Assembly (NCBI RefSeq): GCF_017254845.1
Contig: NZ_JAFKCU010000007.1
Span: 124,001-188,000, forward strand
Direction: 5' to 3'
Origin: Algoriphagus pacificus
Lineage (GTDB): Bacteria > Bacteroidota > Bacteroidia > Cytophagales > Cyclobacteriaceae
DNA length: 64,000 bases
Shown here: piece by piece, positions 16,498 to 26,747 of the stretch
How the letters are laid out: each line of letters starts with the position of its first letter
How positions within the stretch are numbered: position 1 is the first letter of the stretch
Translations under genes and position numbers: made by a program
The notes under the pieces: generated by a model
The model's database searches: none
Told to the model about the DNA's origin: nothing
Seen by the model: the letters and a program-made list of their open reading frames with translations, nothing else

Positions 16498-17247
16498 TTA
16501 AACATTGTCACTGCTTAATACCGCAGAGAAATATTCTCTGTTCATTCTAGCAATATTAGTCAAGCTGATCCCTTTTGGACATTCTGCAGCACAAGCACCT
16601 GTATTGGTACAAGCACCGAAACCTTCTGCGTCCATTTGGGCGATCATTTTCTCAGCTCTGTTTTTACGCTCTACCTGTCCCTGTGGCAGCATAGCCAACT
16701 GAGAGATTTTTGCAGAGGTAAATAGCATAGCAGAAGCATTTTTACATGCAGCTACGCAAGCACCACAACCGATACAAGTTGCCGCATCAAAAGCCTCATC
16801 AGCGATTACTTTTGGAATCGGAATTTCGTTGGCATCAGGAACACCACCTGTATTTACAGATACATATCCTCCAGCCTGAATGATTCTGTCAAAGGCAGAT
16901 CTGTTTACGACCAAATCTTTCACCACAGGGAAAGCTGCAGCTCTCCATGGCTCTATCGTAATGGTATCTCCATCTGAGAAAGATCTCATGTGAAGCTGGC
17001 AAGTAGTCGTCTGCTGTGGTCCATGAGGTTTTCCGTTGATGTACAAAGAACACATTCCGCAAATGCCTTCTCGGCAATCGTGGTCAAAATGTACCGGATC
17101 TTCTCCTTTTTCGGCAAGCTCCTCATTTAGTACATCCAACATTTCCAAAAAGGACATATCCTTGGAAATTCCATCCAATGGATAGGTGACGAATCCTCCT
17201 TGATCAGAAGCATTCTTTTGTCTCCATACTTTCAATGTCAATTTCAT
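16498..17247 (-). CDS. sdhB: Succinate dehydrogenase/fumarate reductase iron-sulfur subunit
   Basis: Carries electrons from the flavoprotein to the membrane quinone site in complex II. Cysteines for three clusters are visible: Cys58, Cys63, Cys66 and Cys83 for [2Fe-2S]; Cys158, Cys161, Cys164 (with Cys168) for [4Fe-4S]; and Cys213, Cys219, Cys223 with the shared later positions for the third centre. The motif [14 protein letters not shown] fits the SdhE/Bacteroidota-type B subunit. Length is 249 residues, normal for the family. It is the last gene of sdhCAB, 25 bases after sdhA. Confidence 0.95.
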   Translation of the reverse strand: MKLTLKVWRQKNASDQGGFVTYPLDGISKDMSFLEMLDVLNEELAEKGEDPVHFDHDCREGICGMCSLYINGKPHGPQQTTTCQLHMRSFSDGDTITIEPWRAAAFPVVKDLVVNRSAFDRIIQAGGYVSVNTGGVPDANEIPIPKVIADEAFDAATCIGCGACVAACKNASAMLFTSAKISQLAMLPQGQVERKNRAEKMIAQMDAEGFGACTNTGACAAECPKGISLTNIARMNREYFSAVLSSDNV

Positions 17248-17272
17248 ATAGCTATGAATTTTTGTCTAGCGA

Positions 17273-19207
17273 TTATTTGTAAGATCTCTGGGTCAACTTC
17301 ACGTTTTCAAACACAAGCGGCTCTTTATTCAGCTCCTCTTCCTGTCCTTCACCCATGTATTTCCAGGCAGCAACGTATGCATAGTTTTCATCATCACGCA
17401 ATGCCTCTCCTTCCGGAGTCTGGTATTCTTCTCTGAAGTGACCTCCACAAGATTCATTTCTGTTCAGCGCATCATCGATCATCAGTTCTCCCAATTCAAT
17501 GAAATCTGCTACTCGATGTGCTTTTTCCAAAGACTGATTCAGTTCTTCATTTGTCCCTAGGACTTTCACGTCCTTCCAGAATTCTGCTTTCAAAGCTTTG
17601 ATATCAGCTTTCGCTTTAGTCAAACCTTCTGCAGTTCTAGCCATTCCGCACTCATTCCACATGATTTTACCCAAACGCTTATGGAAATGATCCACAGTTT
17701 TAGAACCATTGATGGAAAGTAATTTCTGGATTTTAGCTTTTACTTCGTCTGCGGCTTTGGTGAATTCAGGATGGTTCGGATCTACTTTGGTAGCCAGGTT
17801 TTGAGCCAGGTAATCTCCCAAAGTGTAAGGAATCACGAAATAACCGTCGGCAAGACCCTGCATCAAAGCAGATGCTCCCAATCTATTTGCTCCGTGATCT
17901 GAGAAATTAGCTTCTCCCAAAGCATACAACCCAGGAACAGTAGTCATCAAATTATAGTCTACCCAAAGTCCACCCATTGTATAGTGAACCGCAGGGTAAA
18001 TCATCATTGGTGTCTGGTAAGGGTTTTCACCGGTGATCTGCTGATACATGTCAAACAGGTTGCCGTATCTCGCACGGATCGAATCTTCACCGTCTCGTTT
18101 GATTGCATCTCTGAAATCCAAGAATACCGCCTCACCTGTTTCATTTACGCCTCTACCTTCATCACAAACATACTTGGCATTTCTAGAAGCCACGTCACGT
18201 GGAACCAGGTTACCAAAGCTTGGGTATTTTCTTTCTAGGTAATAATCTCTGTCTTCGTCCTTGATTTCAGAAGGTTTGATCTGACCTTTTCTTAGCTTCT
18301 CAGCCATTTCCACAGTTTTCGGTACCCAAACTCTACCGTCATTTCTAAGGGATTCAGACATCAATGTCAACTTGGATTGATGATCCCCAGAAACTGGAAT
18401 ACAAGTTGGGTGGATTTGCGTGTAGCAAGGGTTTGCGAAGAAAGCTCCTTTTTTATGTGCTCTCCATGCGGCGGTCACATTCGATCCCATTGCATTGGTA
18501 GAAAGGAAAAACACATTACCATATCCACCAGTGCAAAGCAATACTGCATGAGCAGCATGAGTTTCTATTGCACCTGTGATCAGATTTCTTGTCACAATTC
18601 CTCTTGCCTCTCCATCGATGGTCACAAGGTCCATCATTTCAGTTCGAGGATAAAGCTTCACTTTACCATTGGCAACTTGTCTGCTCAATGCAGAATAAGC
18701 TCCCAAAAGCAATTGCTGTCCGGTTTGACCTCTTGCGTAAAAAGTTCTGGAAACTTGAGCTCCACCAAAAGATCGGTTAGCTAGCAAACCTCCATACTCT
18801 CTGGCGAAAGGAACCCCTTGAGCCACACATTGGTCAATGATATTGACGGAAACTTCTGCAAGTCTGTACACATTGGACTCTCTTGCTCTGTAGTCTCCAC
18901 CTTTAATGGTATCGTAGAATAATCTGAAAACAGAGTCACCATCATTTTGATAGTTTTTTGCGGCATTGATACCTCCTTGTGCTGCAATTGAGTGTGCTCT
19001 TCTTGGGCTGTCCTGGAAACAAAATGCTTTCACATTGTATCCCAACTCAGCTAAAGAGGCAGCGGCAGAGGCTCCTGCCAATCCTGTACCAACGACGATA
19101 ACTTCGTATTTTCTCTTGTTTGCGGGATTTACCAGCTTACTGGTAAATTTATGCTTGGTCCACTTTTCGGCTAATGGGCCTGCAGGTGATTTTGAATCTA
19201 GTATCAT
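17273..19207 (-). CDS. sdhA: Succinate dehydrogenase/fumarate reductase flavoprotein subunit
   Basis: Oxidises succinate to fumarate (or the reverse) using covalent FAD. The dinucleotide fold [12 protein letters not shown] begins near residue 38. [11 protein letters not shown]-type sequence places the FAD-attaching His at about residue 72, and the substrate-site stretch HPTCIP is also present. At 644 residues it belongs to the longer form seen with a single five-helix cytochrome b. It lies between sdhC (13 bases upstream) and sdhB, and shares their promoter. Several long opposite-strand open frames lie within it but show no coding features. Confidence 0.95.
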   Translation of the reverse strand: MILDSKSPAGPLAEKWTKHKFTSKLVNPANKRKYEVIVVGTGLAGASAAASLAELGYNVKAFCFQDSPRRAHSIAAQGGINAAKNYQNDGDSVFRLFYDTIKGGDYRARESNVYRLAEVSVNIIDQCVAQGVPFAREYGGLLANRSFGGAQVSRTFYARGQTGQQLLLGAYSALSRQVANGKVKLYPRTEMMDLVTIDGEARGIVTRNLITGAIETHAAHAVLLCTGGYGNVFFLSTNAMGSNVTAAWRAHKKGAFFANPCYTQIHPTCIPVSGDHQSKLTLMSESLRNDGRVWVPKTVEMAEKLRKGQIKPSEIKDEDRDYYLERKYPSFGNLVPRDVASRNAKYVCDEGRGVNETGEAVFLDFRDAIKRDGEDSIRARYGNLFDMYQQITGENPYQTPMMIYPAVHYTMGGLWVDYNLMTTVPGLYALGEANFSDHGANRLGASALMQGLADGYFVIPYTLGDYLAQNLATKVDPNHPEFTKAADEVKAKIQKLLSINGSKTVDHFHKRLGKIMWNECGMARTAEGLTKAKADIKALKAEFWKDVKVLGTNEELNQSLEKAHRVADFIELGELMIDDALNRNESCGGHFREEYQTPEGEALRDDENYAYVAAWKYMGEGQEEELNKEPLVFENVKLTQRSYK

Positions 19208-19220
19208 ACGGGACTATGGA

Positions 19221-19904
19221 TTAGCTCTGTGTAAAATAGATGTACAATGGCATGCTGGCAAAAAGCGCAGGTACCACGATGCAATATAATTTGCCAAGAC
19301 CTTCGATGGCTGGCGTGTATTTTTTATGGTTGAGACCCAATGTCTGGAAGGCACTGGCAAAACCATGTGACAGGTGCACTCCTAAGAAAATCATGGCGAT
19401 CACATAAAGAGCAACCATCCATTCTACTTGGAAAGCAGCATACACGATGGAATACAAATCTTTATATTCTTCTCCTCCATAAGTGACAGTCGGGATAGAT
19501 CCCCAATGCATCTGAGCCCAGAAGCTCTGCATGTGGACTACGATAAAGATCAAAATGATCGTACCCAAAACTCCCATGTTTCTGGAAGCAGCGCTTGAAT
19601 TAGTGCCTGCTTTGGAAACGGAGTAACCAACTGGTCTAGCTGATTTGTTCTTTAAAGAAAGAATGATAGAATATATCACGTGACCGATAATCGAGATGTA
19701 TGTCAGATAAGACAACAACTTTACCGCAGGATTGGTAGTCATGAATTTGGCATAGATGTTAAATGCCTCTCCACCATCACCTTTGAATAGAAGTAAATTC
19801 CCGGAAACGTGGCCTGTCAAAAACAGGATGAGGAAAAGTCCGGTCAAAGCCATGATCAATTTCCTGCCTAGTGTGCTACTTAAGGTTTTGGTAACCCAGC
19901 TCAT
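19221..19904 (-). CDS. sdhC: Succinate dehydrogenase cytochrome b subunit (five-helix type)
   Basis: Membrane anchor of complex II that binds haem b and quinone. Hydrophobic helices start near residues 14, 62, 112, 155 and 195, giving the five-helix, di-haem-type single anchor found with the Bacillus/Wolinella form rather than separate SdhC and SdhD. Candidate haem-ligand histidines are in LTGHVSGNL, SIIGHVIYS, VVHMQSFW and GVHLSHGF. It is the first gene of the operon. A strong consensus promoter lies about 50 bases upstream. The absence of an sdhD gene supports the single-anchor reading. Confidence 0.92.
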   Translation of the reverse strand: MSWVTKTLSSTLGRKLIMALTGLFLILFLTGHVSGNLLLFKGDGGEAFNIYAKFMTTNPAVKLLSYLTYISIIGHVIYSIILSLKNKSARPVGYSVSKAGTNSSAASRNMGVLGTIILIFIVVHMQSFWAQMHWGSIPTVTYGGEEYKDLYSIVYAAFQVEWMVALYVIAMIFLGVHLSHGFASAFQTLGLNHKKYTPAIEGLGKLYCIVVPALFASMPLYIYFTQS

Positions 19905-20226
19905 ACAGATAGTGCGATTAGATTAGAACGAATTCTTTGTAATTATTGGAGCCAAATTTACGTTTGGATGTCATAGTAAACAATCCAACTAAAAAAGGAT
20001 TGCTTATTTTAAACCGTTCTAAATAACCATTGAATTTTAAGTGTAAATTTTATTTTCTTTATCCTGTCAACACTCTGTTGATTTTTATTGTTTGATTTTA
20101 AGCAGAATTTCTACTTACTTCCATTTATTTCGTATAGGTAGAAAATCAAGAGTTATTGATATACTAACGAACCACTTTTTGTAGATTTCACGTATCTACT
20201 AAAGTGTTCTGAATAATTTGACCAAC
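19905..20226. other. AT-rich intergenic region between sdhC and the T9SS cargo gene
   Basis: A 322-base divergent gap. It contains the sdh promoter at 19953-19983 and otherwise AT-rich sequence with no open frame of note. I see no repeat, RNA gene or clear second promoter for the gene at 20227. Confidence 0.6.
19953..19983 (-). promoter_or_regulatory. Putative Bacteroidota-type promoter of sdhCAB
   Basis: On the minus strand TTG is followed after 20 bases by TAAATTTG, a full match to TAnnTTTG. The expected transcript start is about 40 bases before the sdhC ATG. Confidence 0.7.
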
Positions 20227-23007
20227 ATGAAGCTGAAACATTCCTTAGGATTTTTTTTATTGTTCTTTCTAATGGGTCTGTCCAATGCCTGGGCAACACA
20301 CATCAGAGCAGGGGAAATCATCGCAGAAAGAATATCTGTCCAAACGCTTGAATATAGGATTATCGTCGTTGGATACACAGATACACGTTCCAGTGTGGTT
20401 TTTGGACCGGGAACGATCAATTTTGGCGACGGTAGAGAAGATCAATTAAATACAGAAAGTGCCTTTAGCTTGGTCGAAGATGTCGGAAACCAAATTGAAA
20501 AAAACACATTTGTTATCAGACATGTGTATCAAGGACCTGGTGTGTACACGATCCGTTTTCAGGAATTCAACAGAAATGATCTGACCCTGAACATGGACAA
20601 TTCCGTGGACACACCTTTTTACGTAGAAACACAAATCACTATTGACCCTTTTATCGGGGTAAATAATTCTCCTGTACTAACAATCCCTCCGGTAGATAAC
20701 GGAGCAGTCAATTCGCGCTACATCCATAATCCTGGAGCTTATGATCCTGATGGAGATAGTTTGGCTTACGAAATGGATATTCCTAAGCAAGCCTTCCAAA
20801 GACCTGTTAACAATTATAGAAGCCCTGCTTCTTCAGAATTCAGTTTCAATCAGCAAGACGGAAGTACCCCTGCATTTCTGACTTTGGATCCAATTTTTGG
20901 TGATTTAATATGGGATGCCCCTGGTACCGCTGGGCAATTTAACGTCGCATTTCGGATCAAAGAATATCGAAAGCTCGATGGAGTCTGGACGCAAATCGGC
21001 TATGTGGTGAGGGATATGCAAATCATTATCGAAAACTCCAATAATCGAAGGCCGGAACTGATTTTACCACCAGACCTCTGTGTGGAAGCCGGAACTTTGA
21101 TTGAAGAAATCATCCAAGGATCAGACCCGGATGGTGATCCAATAAAGATTGAAATCTATGGTGAGCCAATCTCAATAACTACTTCCCCAGCGACATTCTC
21201 TCCAGATGACGACGAATTCCAGTCTAGCCCAGGAATCGTTAATTTCAATTGGCAAACTGTCTGTAACCATGTCAGAGCAAGAGAATATGATGTAAGAGTT
21301 CGAATTTCGGATCAACCAGCATCAGGACCTAGCCTAGTGGATATTCAAACTTGGAGAATTAAAGTCATTGGTCCGCCACCTGTTTTTGACCAAATCGAGC
21401 AGCAAGCCGGCCGAACCGCAGAAATCACATGGGATCCTTACTCCTGCTCCAACTCAGCTTCTGAGATGCAGGTTTGGAGAAGAATCAATTCGGATCCATA
21501 CGAGCCAGATAGTTGTGAAACTGGAATCCGTGCAGGATATGAACTCGTTGGAATTACGGACATGCAGACATTCAGCTTCACAGACATCAATGGTGGAGAA
21601 GGTCTAGATCCAGGAAATACTTATTGCTATCGATTAGTAGCAGCCTACCCTGATCCTAGAGCAGGACTTAGTGTAGTTTCAGAGGAAATTTGTATCACCG
21701 TCGATGTGGATGTTCCTATCATCACCAATGTCAGCGTAGAGGCGACAGACGCGGCAGCAGGTGAAATTTTCGTAAAATGGACTCCGCCTTATGATATTGA
21801 TAGAACGGTTTATCCAGGACCATTTACCTATGAGCTACTTCGAAATACAGGATTTACGGGAGATCAGGGACAGGTTTCTTTAGGAGTTACTTCAGACACA
21901 TTATTTACTGATACCGGCTTGAATACAGAGGGGCTTGTTTACAATTACGAGGTGATTTTGCTGGACAGAAACACCAAAATTGACACCTCCTCCAAGGCCT
22001 CATCCGTTTGGTTGCAACCGACGATTATCAACGAAGCAATCGAACTGAATTGGGAATTCCAGGTTCCATGGAATAATGCGGTACAACAGTATAAGCACGA
22101 AGTTTACAGAAACCGAACCGATGCTGCCTCTGCCGACGAGGATACATTTGTAAAAATCGCAGAAGTAGATGTAACGCAAGAAGGGTTTACATATCTCGAT
22201 GATGGAAGCTTCAATGGGGTTCCATTGGTGAAGGAAATCGAATATTGCTATTATGTGATCACAAAAGGATCTTATAACGTAGATGGCTTGGTTTATCCTT
22301 TGGAAAACAAATCCCAAATCGTCTGTGCAAAACCTGATGACAACAGACTTCCATGTCCTCCTGTATTGACTTTCGAAGGACCTCTTTGTGAGGAATACCT
22401 TGCTGAGCAACCATGCAATACTTCAACTTTCTACCATGATCTAAGCTGGACACCTGATTTCAGCGGCGAATGTGATGATGAATTGAGCGGATATAGATTG
22501 TATTATACTTCCAATGGTGAGGATAGTGAGTTTACCATGATCAAAGAAATTCCTGCTTTGGAAATGCAGACTCGAGTGAGTCAATTGACAACCTACAGAG
22601 GATGTTATTACATCACAGCAGTAGATAGATCAGGGAATGAAAGTGAACCAAGCAATATCGTTTGTGTTGAAAACTGTCCTTCCTATAATCTACCAAATGC
22701 CTTTACACCAAATGGTGATGGAATCAATGAGACTTTCATGGCCTTTGACAATCCATTCTCTGAATGTCCAAGATTTGTTGTTGGAGTGGAAATCTTCATT
22801 GTAAACAGATGGGGTGCGGAGGTATACTCCTACAACAGCCTTGAATCCAACGAAAACGATATTTACATCCGTTGGGATGGAAAAGACAAAAACGGAAATG
22901 ATCTTCCAGCTGGCACATATTTCTATTCCGGAACAGTATCATATGATGTGCTTGATCCAAGCCAGCAGCAGGAAAGCCTGAAAGGAACTATTCAAATATT
23001 GAGATGA
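20227..23007 (+). CDS. Type IX secretion cargo with gliding-motility-type C-terminal domain
   Basis: A 926-residue secreted surface protein. Residues 1-22 form a signal peptide (SNAWA-T). The body consists of beta-rich repeats: cadherin/PKD-like stretches with DPDGDSLAYE and DPDGDPIKI, then fibronectin-III-like modules (YCYRLVAAYPD, YCYYVITKGS, CYYITAVDRSGNES). The last ~105 residues (from 822) begin LPNAFTPNGDGINE and end KGTIQILR. This is the CHU_C/type-B sorting domain used by the type IX system. I use ATG 20227 rather than the upstream TTG at 20218. It overlaps the next gene by ATGA. A role in adhesion or surface structure is inferred. Confidence 0.88.
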   Translation: MKLKHSLGFFLLFFLMGLSNAWATHIRAGEIIAERISVQTLEYRIIVVGYTDTRSSVVFGPGTINFGDGREDQLNTESAFSLVEDVGNQIEKNTFVIRHVYQGPGVYTIRFQEFNRNDLTLNMDNSVDTPFYVETQITIDPFIGVNNSPVLTIPPVDNGAVNSRYIHNPGAYDPDGDSLAYEMDIPKQAFQRPVNNYRSPASSEFSFNQQDGSTPAFLTLDPIFGDLIWDAPGTAGQFNVAFRIKEYRKLDGVWTQIGYVVRDMQIIIENSNNRRPELILPPDLCVEAGTLIEEIIQGSDPDGDPIKIEIYGEPISITTSPATFSPDDDEFQSSPGIVNFNWQTVCNHVRAREYDVRVRISDQPASGPSLVDIQTWRIKVIGPPPVFDQIEQQAGRTAEITWDPYSCSNSASEMQVWRRINSDPYEPDSCETGIRAGYELVGITDMQTFSFTDINGGEGLDPGNTYCYRLVAAYPDPRAGLSVVSEEICITVDVDVPIITNVSVEATDAAAGEIFVKWTPPYDIDRTVYPGPFTYELLRNTGFTGDQGQVSLGVTSDTLFTDTGLNTEGLVYNYEVILLDRNTKIDTSSKASSVWLQPTIINEAIELNWEFQVPWNNAVQQYKHEVYRNRTDAASADEDTFVKIAEVDVTQEGFTYLDDGSFNGVPLVKEIEYCYYVITKGSYNVDGLVYPLENKSQIVCAKPDDNRLPCPPVLTFEGPLCEEYLAEQPCNTSTFYHDLSWTPDFSGECDDELSGYRLYYTSNGEDSEFTMIKEIPALEMQTRVSQLTTYRGCYYITAVDRSGNESEPSNIVCVENCPSYNLPNAFTPNGDGINETFMAFDNPFSECPRFVVGVEIFIVNRWGAEVYSYNSLESNENDIYIRWDGKDKNGNDLPAGTYFYSGTVSYDVLDPSQQQESLKGTIQILR

Positions 23008-23444
23008 GCGAAATGAAATCCATCATTTTCTTTGATGGAGTTTGTAATCTATGCAATGCTTCTATCGATTTTATCATTCAGAGAGATTCTGATGATACTT
23101 TCCTGGTAGGAGCATTGCAGGATGAGCTCAGCAGAGAAATTCTGGATGAATTCGAAGTTGACAAGAACTATCTAGACTCCTTGGTTCTATTGGAATCAGG
23201 AGAGATTTTTTATCGAAGTACTGCTGCTTTGAAAATCTCCAAAAACCTTTCTGGACTTTGGCCAGCATTATATCCTTTGATTTATCTACCTAAATGGCTC
23301 CGAGATCCGGTCTATGATTGGATTGCGAGAAACCGTTACCGTTGGTTTGGCAAAAAATCCACTTGTCGATTGCCTAGTCCTGAAGAAAAAGCCAAATTCC
23401 TATCCAAGGAAAACATGCATACTGCCATTCCTGCAGCAGTCTAA
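23004..23444 (+). CDS. DCC-family thiol-disulfide oxidoreductase-like protein (DUF393)
   Basis: A 146-residue protein beginning with the family hallmark FFDGVCNLCN, in which Cys14 and Cys17 form a CxxC in a thioredoxin-like position. YRSTAALKI and LIYLPKWLRDPVYDWIARNRYRWFG follow as in DUF393 members. The biochemical role is not established for the family; thiol-disulfide exchange is inferred from the fold. The ATG overlaps the stop of the large T9SS cargo gene (ATGA), so it is coupled to it, although a functional connection is not obvious. Confidence 0.85.
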   Translation: MSEMKSIIFFDGVCNLCNASIDFIIQRDSDDTFLVGALQDELSREILDEFEVDKNYLDSLVLLESGEIFYRSTAALKISKNLSGLWPALYPLIYLPKWLRDPVYDWIARNRYRWFGKKSTCRLPSPEEKAKFLSKENMHTAIPAAV

Positions 23445-23467
23445 TCAATCCACTTGGGGAAAACCTT

Positions 23468-23475
23468 TATATTTG
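23468..23475 (+). promoter_or_regulatory. Possible -7 promoter element of fabD
   Basis: TATATTTG is a full match to TAnnTTTG, 22 bases before the fabD ATG in a 53-base gap. No TTTG is seen at the expected -33 distance, so support is weak. Confidence 0.35.
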
Positions 23476-23497
23476 CCCCACAACAAAATCCAATTGA

Positions 23498-24373
23498 ATG
23501 AAAGCATTTGTGTTTCCGGGCCAAGGAGCCCAATTCCCGGGAATGGGAAAAGCCCTTTATGAGGAAAACCCACAAGCGAAAGAATTATTTGAGCAAGCCA
23601 ATGAAATTCTTGGTTTTAGAATCACCGATATCATGTTTGATGGTACTGCTGAGGAATTGCAGCAGACAAAAGTGACGCAGCCAGCCATTTTTCTTCATTC
23701 AGTAATCTTGGCAAAGACTACTCCTTATTTCAGCCCAGACATGGTTGCTGGACATTCGTTGGGAGAGTTTTCTGCATTGGTAGCAAATGGCACACTAGCA
23801 TTTGAGGATGGTTTAAAGCTGGTTTATCAAAGAGCCTTAGCAATGCAGGAAGCCTGTGAAATCAACCCTTCCACCATGGCTGCAATTCTTGGATTGCCAG
23901 ATGAAAAGGTAGAAGAGATTTGTTCCGAGTTCACAGATGAGATCGTTGTCCCAGCCAATTACAATTGTCCAGGTCAATTGGTGATTTCAGGTTCCAATAA
24001 AGGAATTGAAATCGCGTGTGAAAAAATGAAAGCAGCCGGAGCAAAAAGAGCTTTGCCATTGCCTGTTGGCGGTGCATTCCATTCTCCGCTAATGGAGCCA
24101 GCTAGAGAAAAGCTCCAAAAAGCGATTGAGGAAACTAATTTCTCAACTCCAATCTGTCCGGTCTATCAAAATGTCAGCACCACAGCAGTCAGTGATGTTG
24201 CAGAAATCAAGGCAAATCTAATTGCCCAACTTACCGCTCCTGTAAAATGGACTCAATCTGTGCAGCATATGGCACAAGATGGAGCAACTCATTTTGTGGA
24301 ATGCGGCCCTGGAAAAGTCCTTCAAGGCTTGGTAAAGAAAATTCATCCCGAGGCGGAAGTTTCAGGTCTTTAA
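23498..24373 (+). CDS. fabD: Malonyl-CoA:ACP transacylase
   Basis: Loads malonyl groups onto acyl carrier protein for fatty-acid elongation. The 291-residue length is typical. FPGQGAQFPGMG (6-17) forms the oxyanion region, GHSLGEF (85-91) carries the nucleophile Ser87, QRALAMQ follows, and GGAFHSPLM carries the catalytic His. It is not next to other fab genes here. A terminator with a UUCG loop follows directly, so it is probably the end of its transcript. Confidence 0.95.
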   Translation: MKAFVFPGQGAQFPGMGKALYEENPQAKELFEQANEILGFRITDIMFDGTAEELQQTKVTQPAIFLHSVILAKTTPYFSPDMVAGHSLGEFSALVANGTLAFEDGLKLVYQRALAMQEACEINPSTMAAILGLPDEKVEEICSEFTDEIVVPANYNCPGQLVISGSNKGIEIACEKMKAAGAKRALPLPVGGAFHSPLMEPAREKLQKAIEETNFSTPICPVYQNVSTTAVSDVAEIKANLIAQLTAPVKWTQSVQHMAQDGATHFVECGPGKVLQGLVKKIHPEAEVSGL

Positions 24374-24379
24374 AAATTA

Positions 24380-24405
24380 AAACCCGCTTCGGCGGGTTTA
24401 TTTTT
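24380..24405. terminator. Terminator with UUCG tetraloop between fabD and folK
   Basis: AAACCCGC and GCGGGTTT pair as a perfect 8-bp stem closed by C(TTCG)G, a very stable tetraloop, then a T run. It lies between convergent fabD and folK and overlaps the end of folK. Confidence 0.9.
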
Positions 24406-24883
24406 TATAAGGGATTACTTCCGAAGGATCCTGACATTCTATCAATAACTCATGAATGGATTTTCTTATTACAGGATGATAAAATTCAGAGCAAATCTCA
24501 TTTAAAGGAATCAATACAAATTTACGATCCTGAATAAAAGGGTGAGGAATCTTTAGCTGAGGAGCGTCTATTACCATTTCACCCCAAAAAAGGATATCAA
24601 TATCCATCGTTCGATCGCCCCAGTGATCATCTCTCTTTCTACCTAATTCAGTTTCTATTGATTGAATGAAAACCAAAAATTCCAATGGATTTTTCTCCGT
24701 TTCCACCTGCATAACCTGGTTCAAAAAGGGGCCTTTAGCTATTCCACCCCAAGCCTCCGTTTCATAGACCAAAGAGGCTTTGATCAGATTTCCCTGTAGT
24801 AAAACTTTATCTACCGCAGATTTCAGTAATCTTTCCCGATCGCCTTTATTCCCTCCTAATATTAATGTAACCTTTGACAACAT
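24398..24883 (-). CDS. folK: Hydroxymethyldihydropterin pyrophosphokinase
   Basis: Transfers pyrophosphate from ATP to 6-hydroxymethyl-7,8-dihydropterin in folate synthesis. LGGNKGDRE near the start, FLNQV, ELGRKRDDHWGDRTMDIDILFW and HPFIQDRKFVLIPL are the signature blocks, including the Mg-binding Asp pair in DIDIL. I prefer ATG 24883 because the motif then starts eight residues in, as in other FolK proteins. ATG 24919 would add 12 residues reaching towards the divergent sppA promoter. The folK/sppA divergent pair recurs in Bacteroidota (recalled, not checked). Confidence 0.92.
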   Translation of the reverse strand: MLSKVTLILGGNKGDRERLLKSAVDKVLLQGNLIKASLVYETEAWGGIAKGPFLNQVMQVETEKNPLEFLVFIQSIETELGRKRDDHWGDRTMDIDILFWGEMVIDAPQLKIPHPFIQDRKFVLIPLNEICSEFYHPVIRKSIHELLIECQDPSEVIPYKK

Positions 24884-24953
24884 GTCATTCGTAAGACTTG
24901 ACTTATAATCATATGCCAAAATAAGTTATTTTCGCATCTTAAATTAATCGAAT

Positions 24954-26720
24954 ATGAGATTCTTAGGTAATGTGCTCGCTGTCATCGTGGGTCTGATCAT
25001 TTTCACTGTGATAAGTATTTTGGTTTCCTTCGGGATTATCGGAATGATCGCTACATCTGGACAGGAAGAGGTGTCTGTGGCTGAAAACACAATATTACAT
25101 TTAAACCTTAACGGTCGAACAATTGTAGAAAGAACGAATGAGGACGACCTGGATATTCCGATTTTCGGAGCTGCTTTTGGTCAATCCAATGCCGCTGGCC
25201 TTGTTAACCTGAAAAAAGCGATTGAAGAGGCTAAAAACAATGAGAGTATAAAAGGAATATACTTAAATACAGGCTTGATCATGGCGGGTCAGGCCAATTT
25301 ATTGGAATTGAGGGAGGCTTTAGAGGATTTTAAAACTTCAGGCAAATTCATTTTGGCTTATGACGAAGCCTATTCTGAAGGAGGCTATTATTTAGCATCT
25401 ATTGCAGATGAGATTTACTTGAATCCAATGGGTGGAATCGAGTTTAATGGCTTCGCCTCCAACATCCTTTTCTTCACTGGTCTATTTGAAAAAATTGGGG
25501 TAAAACCTGAAGTTTTCCGCGTGGGTGAATTCAAAAGTGCCGTTGAGCCATTTATTCTGACTCAGATGTCAGAGGAAAACAGGCTTCAAACACAAGCTTT
25601 CCTTTCAGATATGAATCAGTATGCTTTGAGTGATATTGCTGAGTCTAGAGGTATCAATGTGGATACGTTGACACAAACGAATAATAAGATGCTCGTTCGT
25701 GAACCCGAAGATGCTGTCACTTATAATCTAATTACTGCTTTAGCTTACGAAGATGAAATCCATGCTAAACTTAGAGAGAAACTTGGATTGGGTGAAGATG
25801 ATGAGATTCAGACCATCAATGCCACAAAATTGGCTTCTGTTGCCAAAACAAAAAATATCGCCACCTCTAATCGCATTGCGGTGATTTTGGCAGAAGGTGA
25901 GATAGTGGATGGAAATGCAGATGGAGTCATCAGCTCAGAAAAATTCGCTAAAGAAATCCGAAAAGCCAGAAAAGATGATAATATCAAAGCGATTGTGTTA
26001 CGGGTAAATTCCCCAGGAGGATCTGTTTTAGCTTCAGAGGTAATCTGGAGAGAAATGACAGAAGCAAAGAAGGCAAAACCTCTTTTTGTATCAATGGGTG
26101 AAGTTGCCGCTTCAGGTGGCTATTACATCTCTGCACCAGCAGATACCATTGTTGCTCAACCAAATACAATCACGGGATCTATTGGGATTTTCGGCCTTTG
26201 GTTTAATACCGAGAACTTGCTGAATGAAAAGCTAGGAATAACCACCGATGCTGTAGAAACAGGTGAGTTTTCTGATTTTATGAATCCTACAGAGCAACTT
26301 ACTGATGTGGAAAGATCCATTATTCAAAAGTCAGTGGAAAAAGGATATGAAACCTTCATCTCAAGAGTATCAGAAGGCAGAGGAATAAGTCCAGACGCTG
26401 TTAAAGAAGTAGCTTCTGGTCGAGTTTGGACTGGAAATCAAGCCTTGGAAATAGGATTAGTGGATGTATTAGGAAGCTTAGATGATACAATCGAACTGGC
26501 AGCACAGAGAATCAATGCCGGAGACGATTACCGTGTTATCTACTACCCTTCTCAGAAACCTTGGTTTGAAACGATTATGAATGATTTTGAAAACAATGTC
26601 AAAATCAAATTCCTTCAGTCAGAACTTGGAGACAACTTCCAATTCTACAAGCAAATTCAAAGTCTTAAAAAATACCAGGGGATTCAAGTACGGATGCCTC
26701 AGGAATATATCATCAAATAA
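24954..26720 (+). CDS. sppA: Signal peptide peptidase SppA, 67K type
   Basis: Membrane-bound serine protease that degrades cleaved signal peptides. One N-terminal membrane anchor (about 8-34) precedes tandem SppA domains. The catalytic Lys is probably Lys194 in GEFKSAVEPF and the nucleophile Ser387 in GEVAASGGYYIS, the usual split of Lys and Ser between the two domains. Length (588) fits the 67K type. It diverges from folK and ends on a terminator. Confidence 0.93.
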   Translation: MRFLGNVLAVIVGLIIFTVISILVSFGIIGMIATSGQEEVSVAENTILHLNLNGRTIVERTNEDDLDIPIFGAAFGQSNAAGLVNLKKAIEEAKNNESIKGIYLNTGLIMAGQANLLELREALEDFKTSGKFILAYDEAYSEGGYYLASIADEIYLNPMGGIEFNGFASNILFFTGLFEKIGVKPEVFRVGEFKSAVEPFILTQMSEENRLQTQAFLSDMNQYALSDIAESRGINVDTLTQTNNKMLVREPEDAVTYNLITALAYEDEIHAKLREKLGLGEDDEIQTINATKLASVAKTKNIATSNRIAVILAEGEIVDGNADGVISSEKFAKEIRKARKDDNIKAIVLRVNSPGGSVLASEVIWREMTEAKKAKPLFVSMGEVAASGGYYISAPADTIVAQPNTITGSIGIFGLWFNTENLLNEKLGITTDAVETGEFSDFMNPTEQLTDVERSIIQKSVEKGYETFISRVSEGRGISPDAVKEVASGRVWTGNQALEIGLVDVLGSLDDTIELAAQRINAGDDYRVIYYPSQKPWFETIMNDFENNVKIKFLQSELGDNFQFYKQIQSLKKYQGIQVRMPQEYIIK

Positions 26721-26747
26721 AAGAAGCGGCAAAAGCCGCTTTTTTTA
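26721..26747. terminator. Terminator between sppA and the flavin reductase gene
   Basis: AAGCGGC and GCCGCTT form a 7-bp stem around AAAA, followed by seven T residues. It lies right after the sppA stop and reaches the stop of the convergent gene. Confidence 0.85.

Noticed and set aside
18377-18784. 135-codon open frame antisense to sdhA
   Set aside because: It lies wholly within sdhA in the opposite direction, with unusual Cys/Ser-rich composition and no motif. It is a shadow of the real coding frame.
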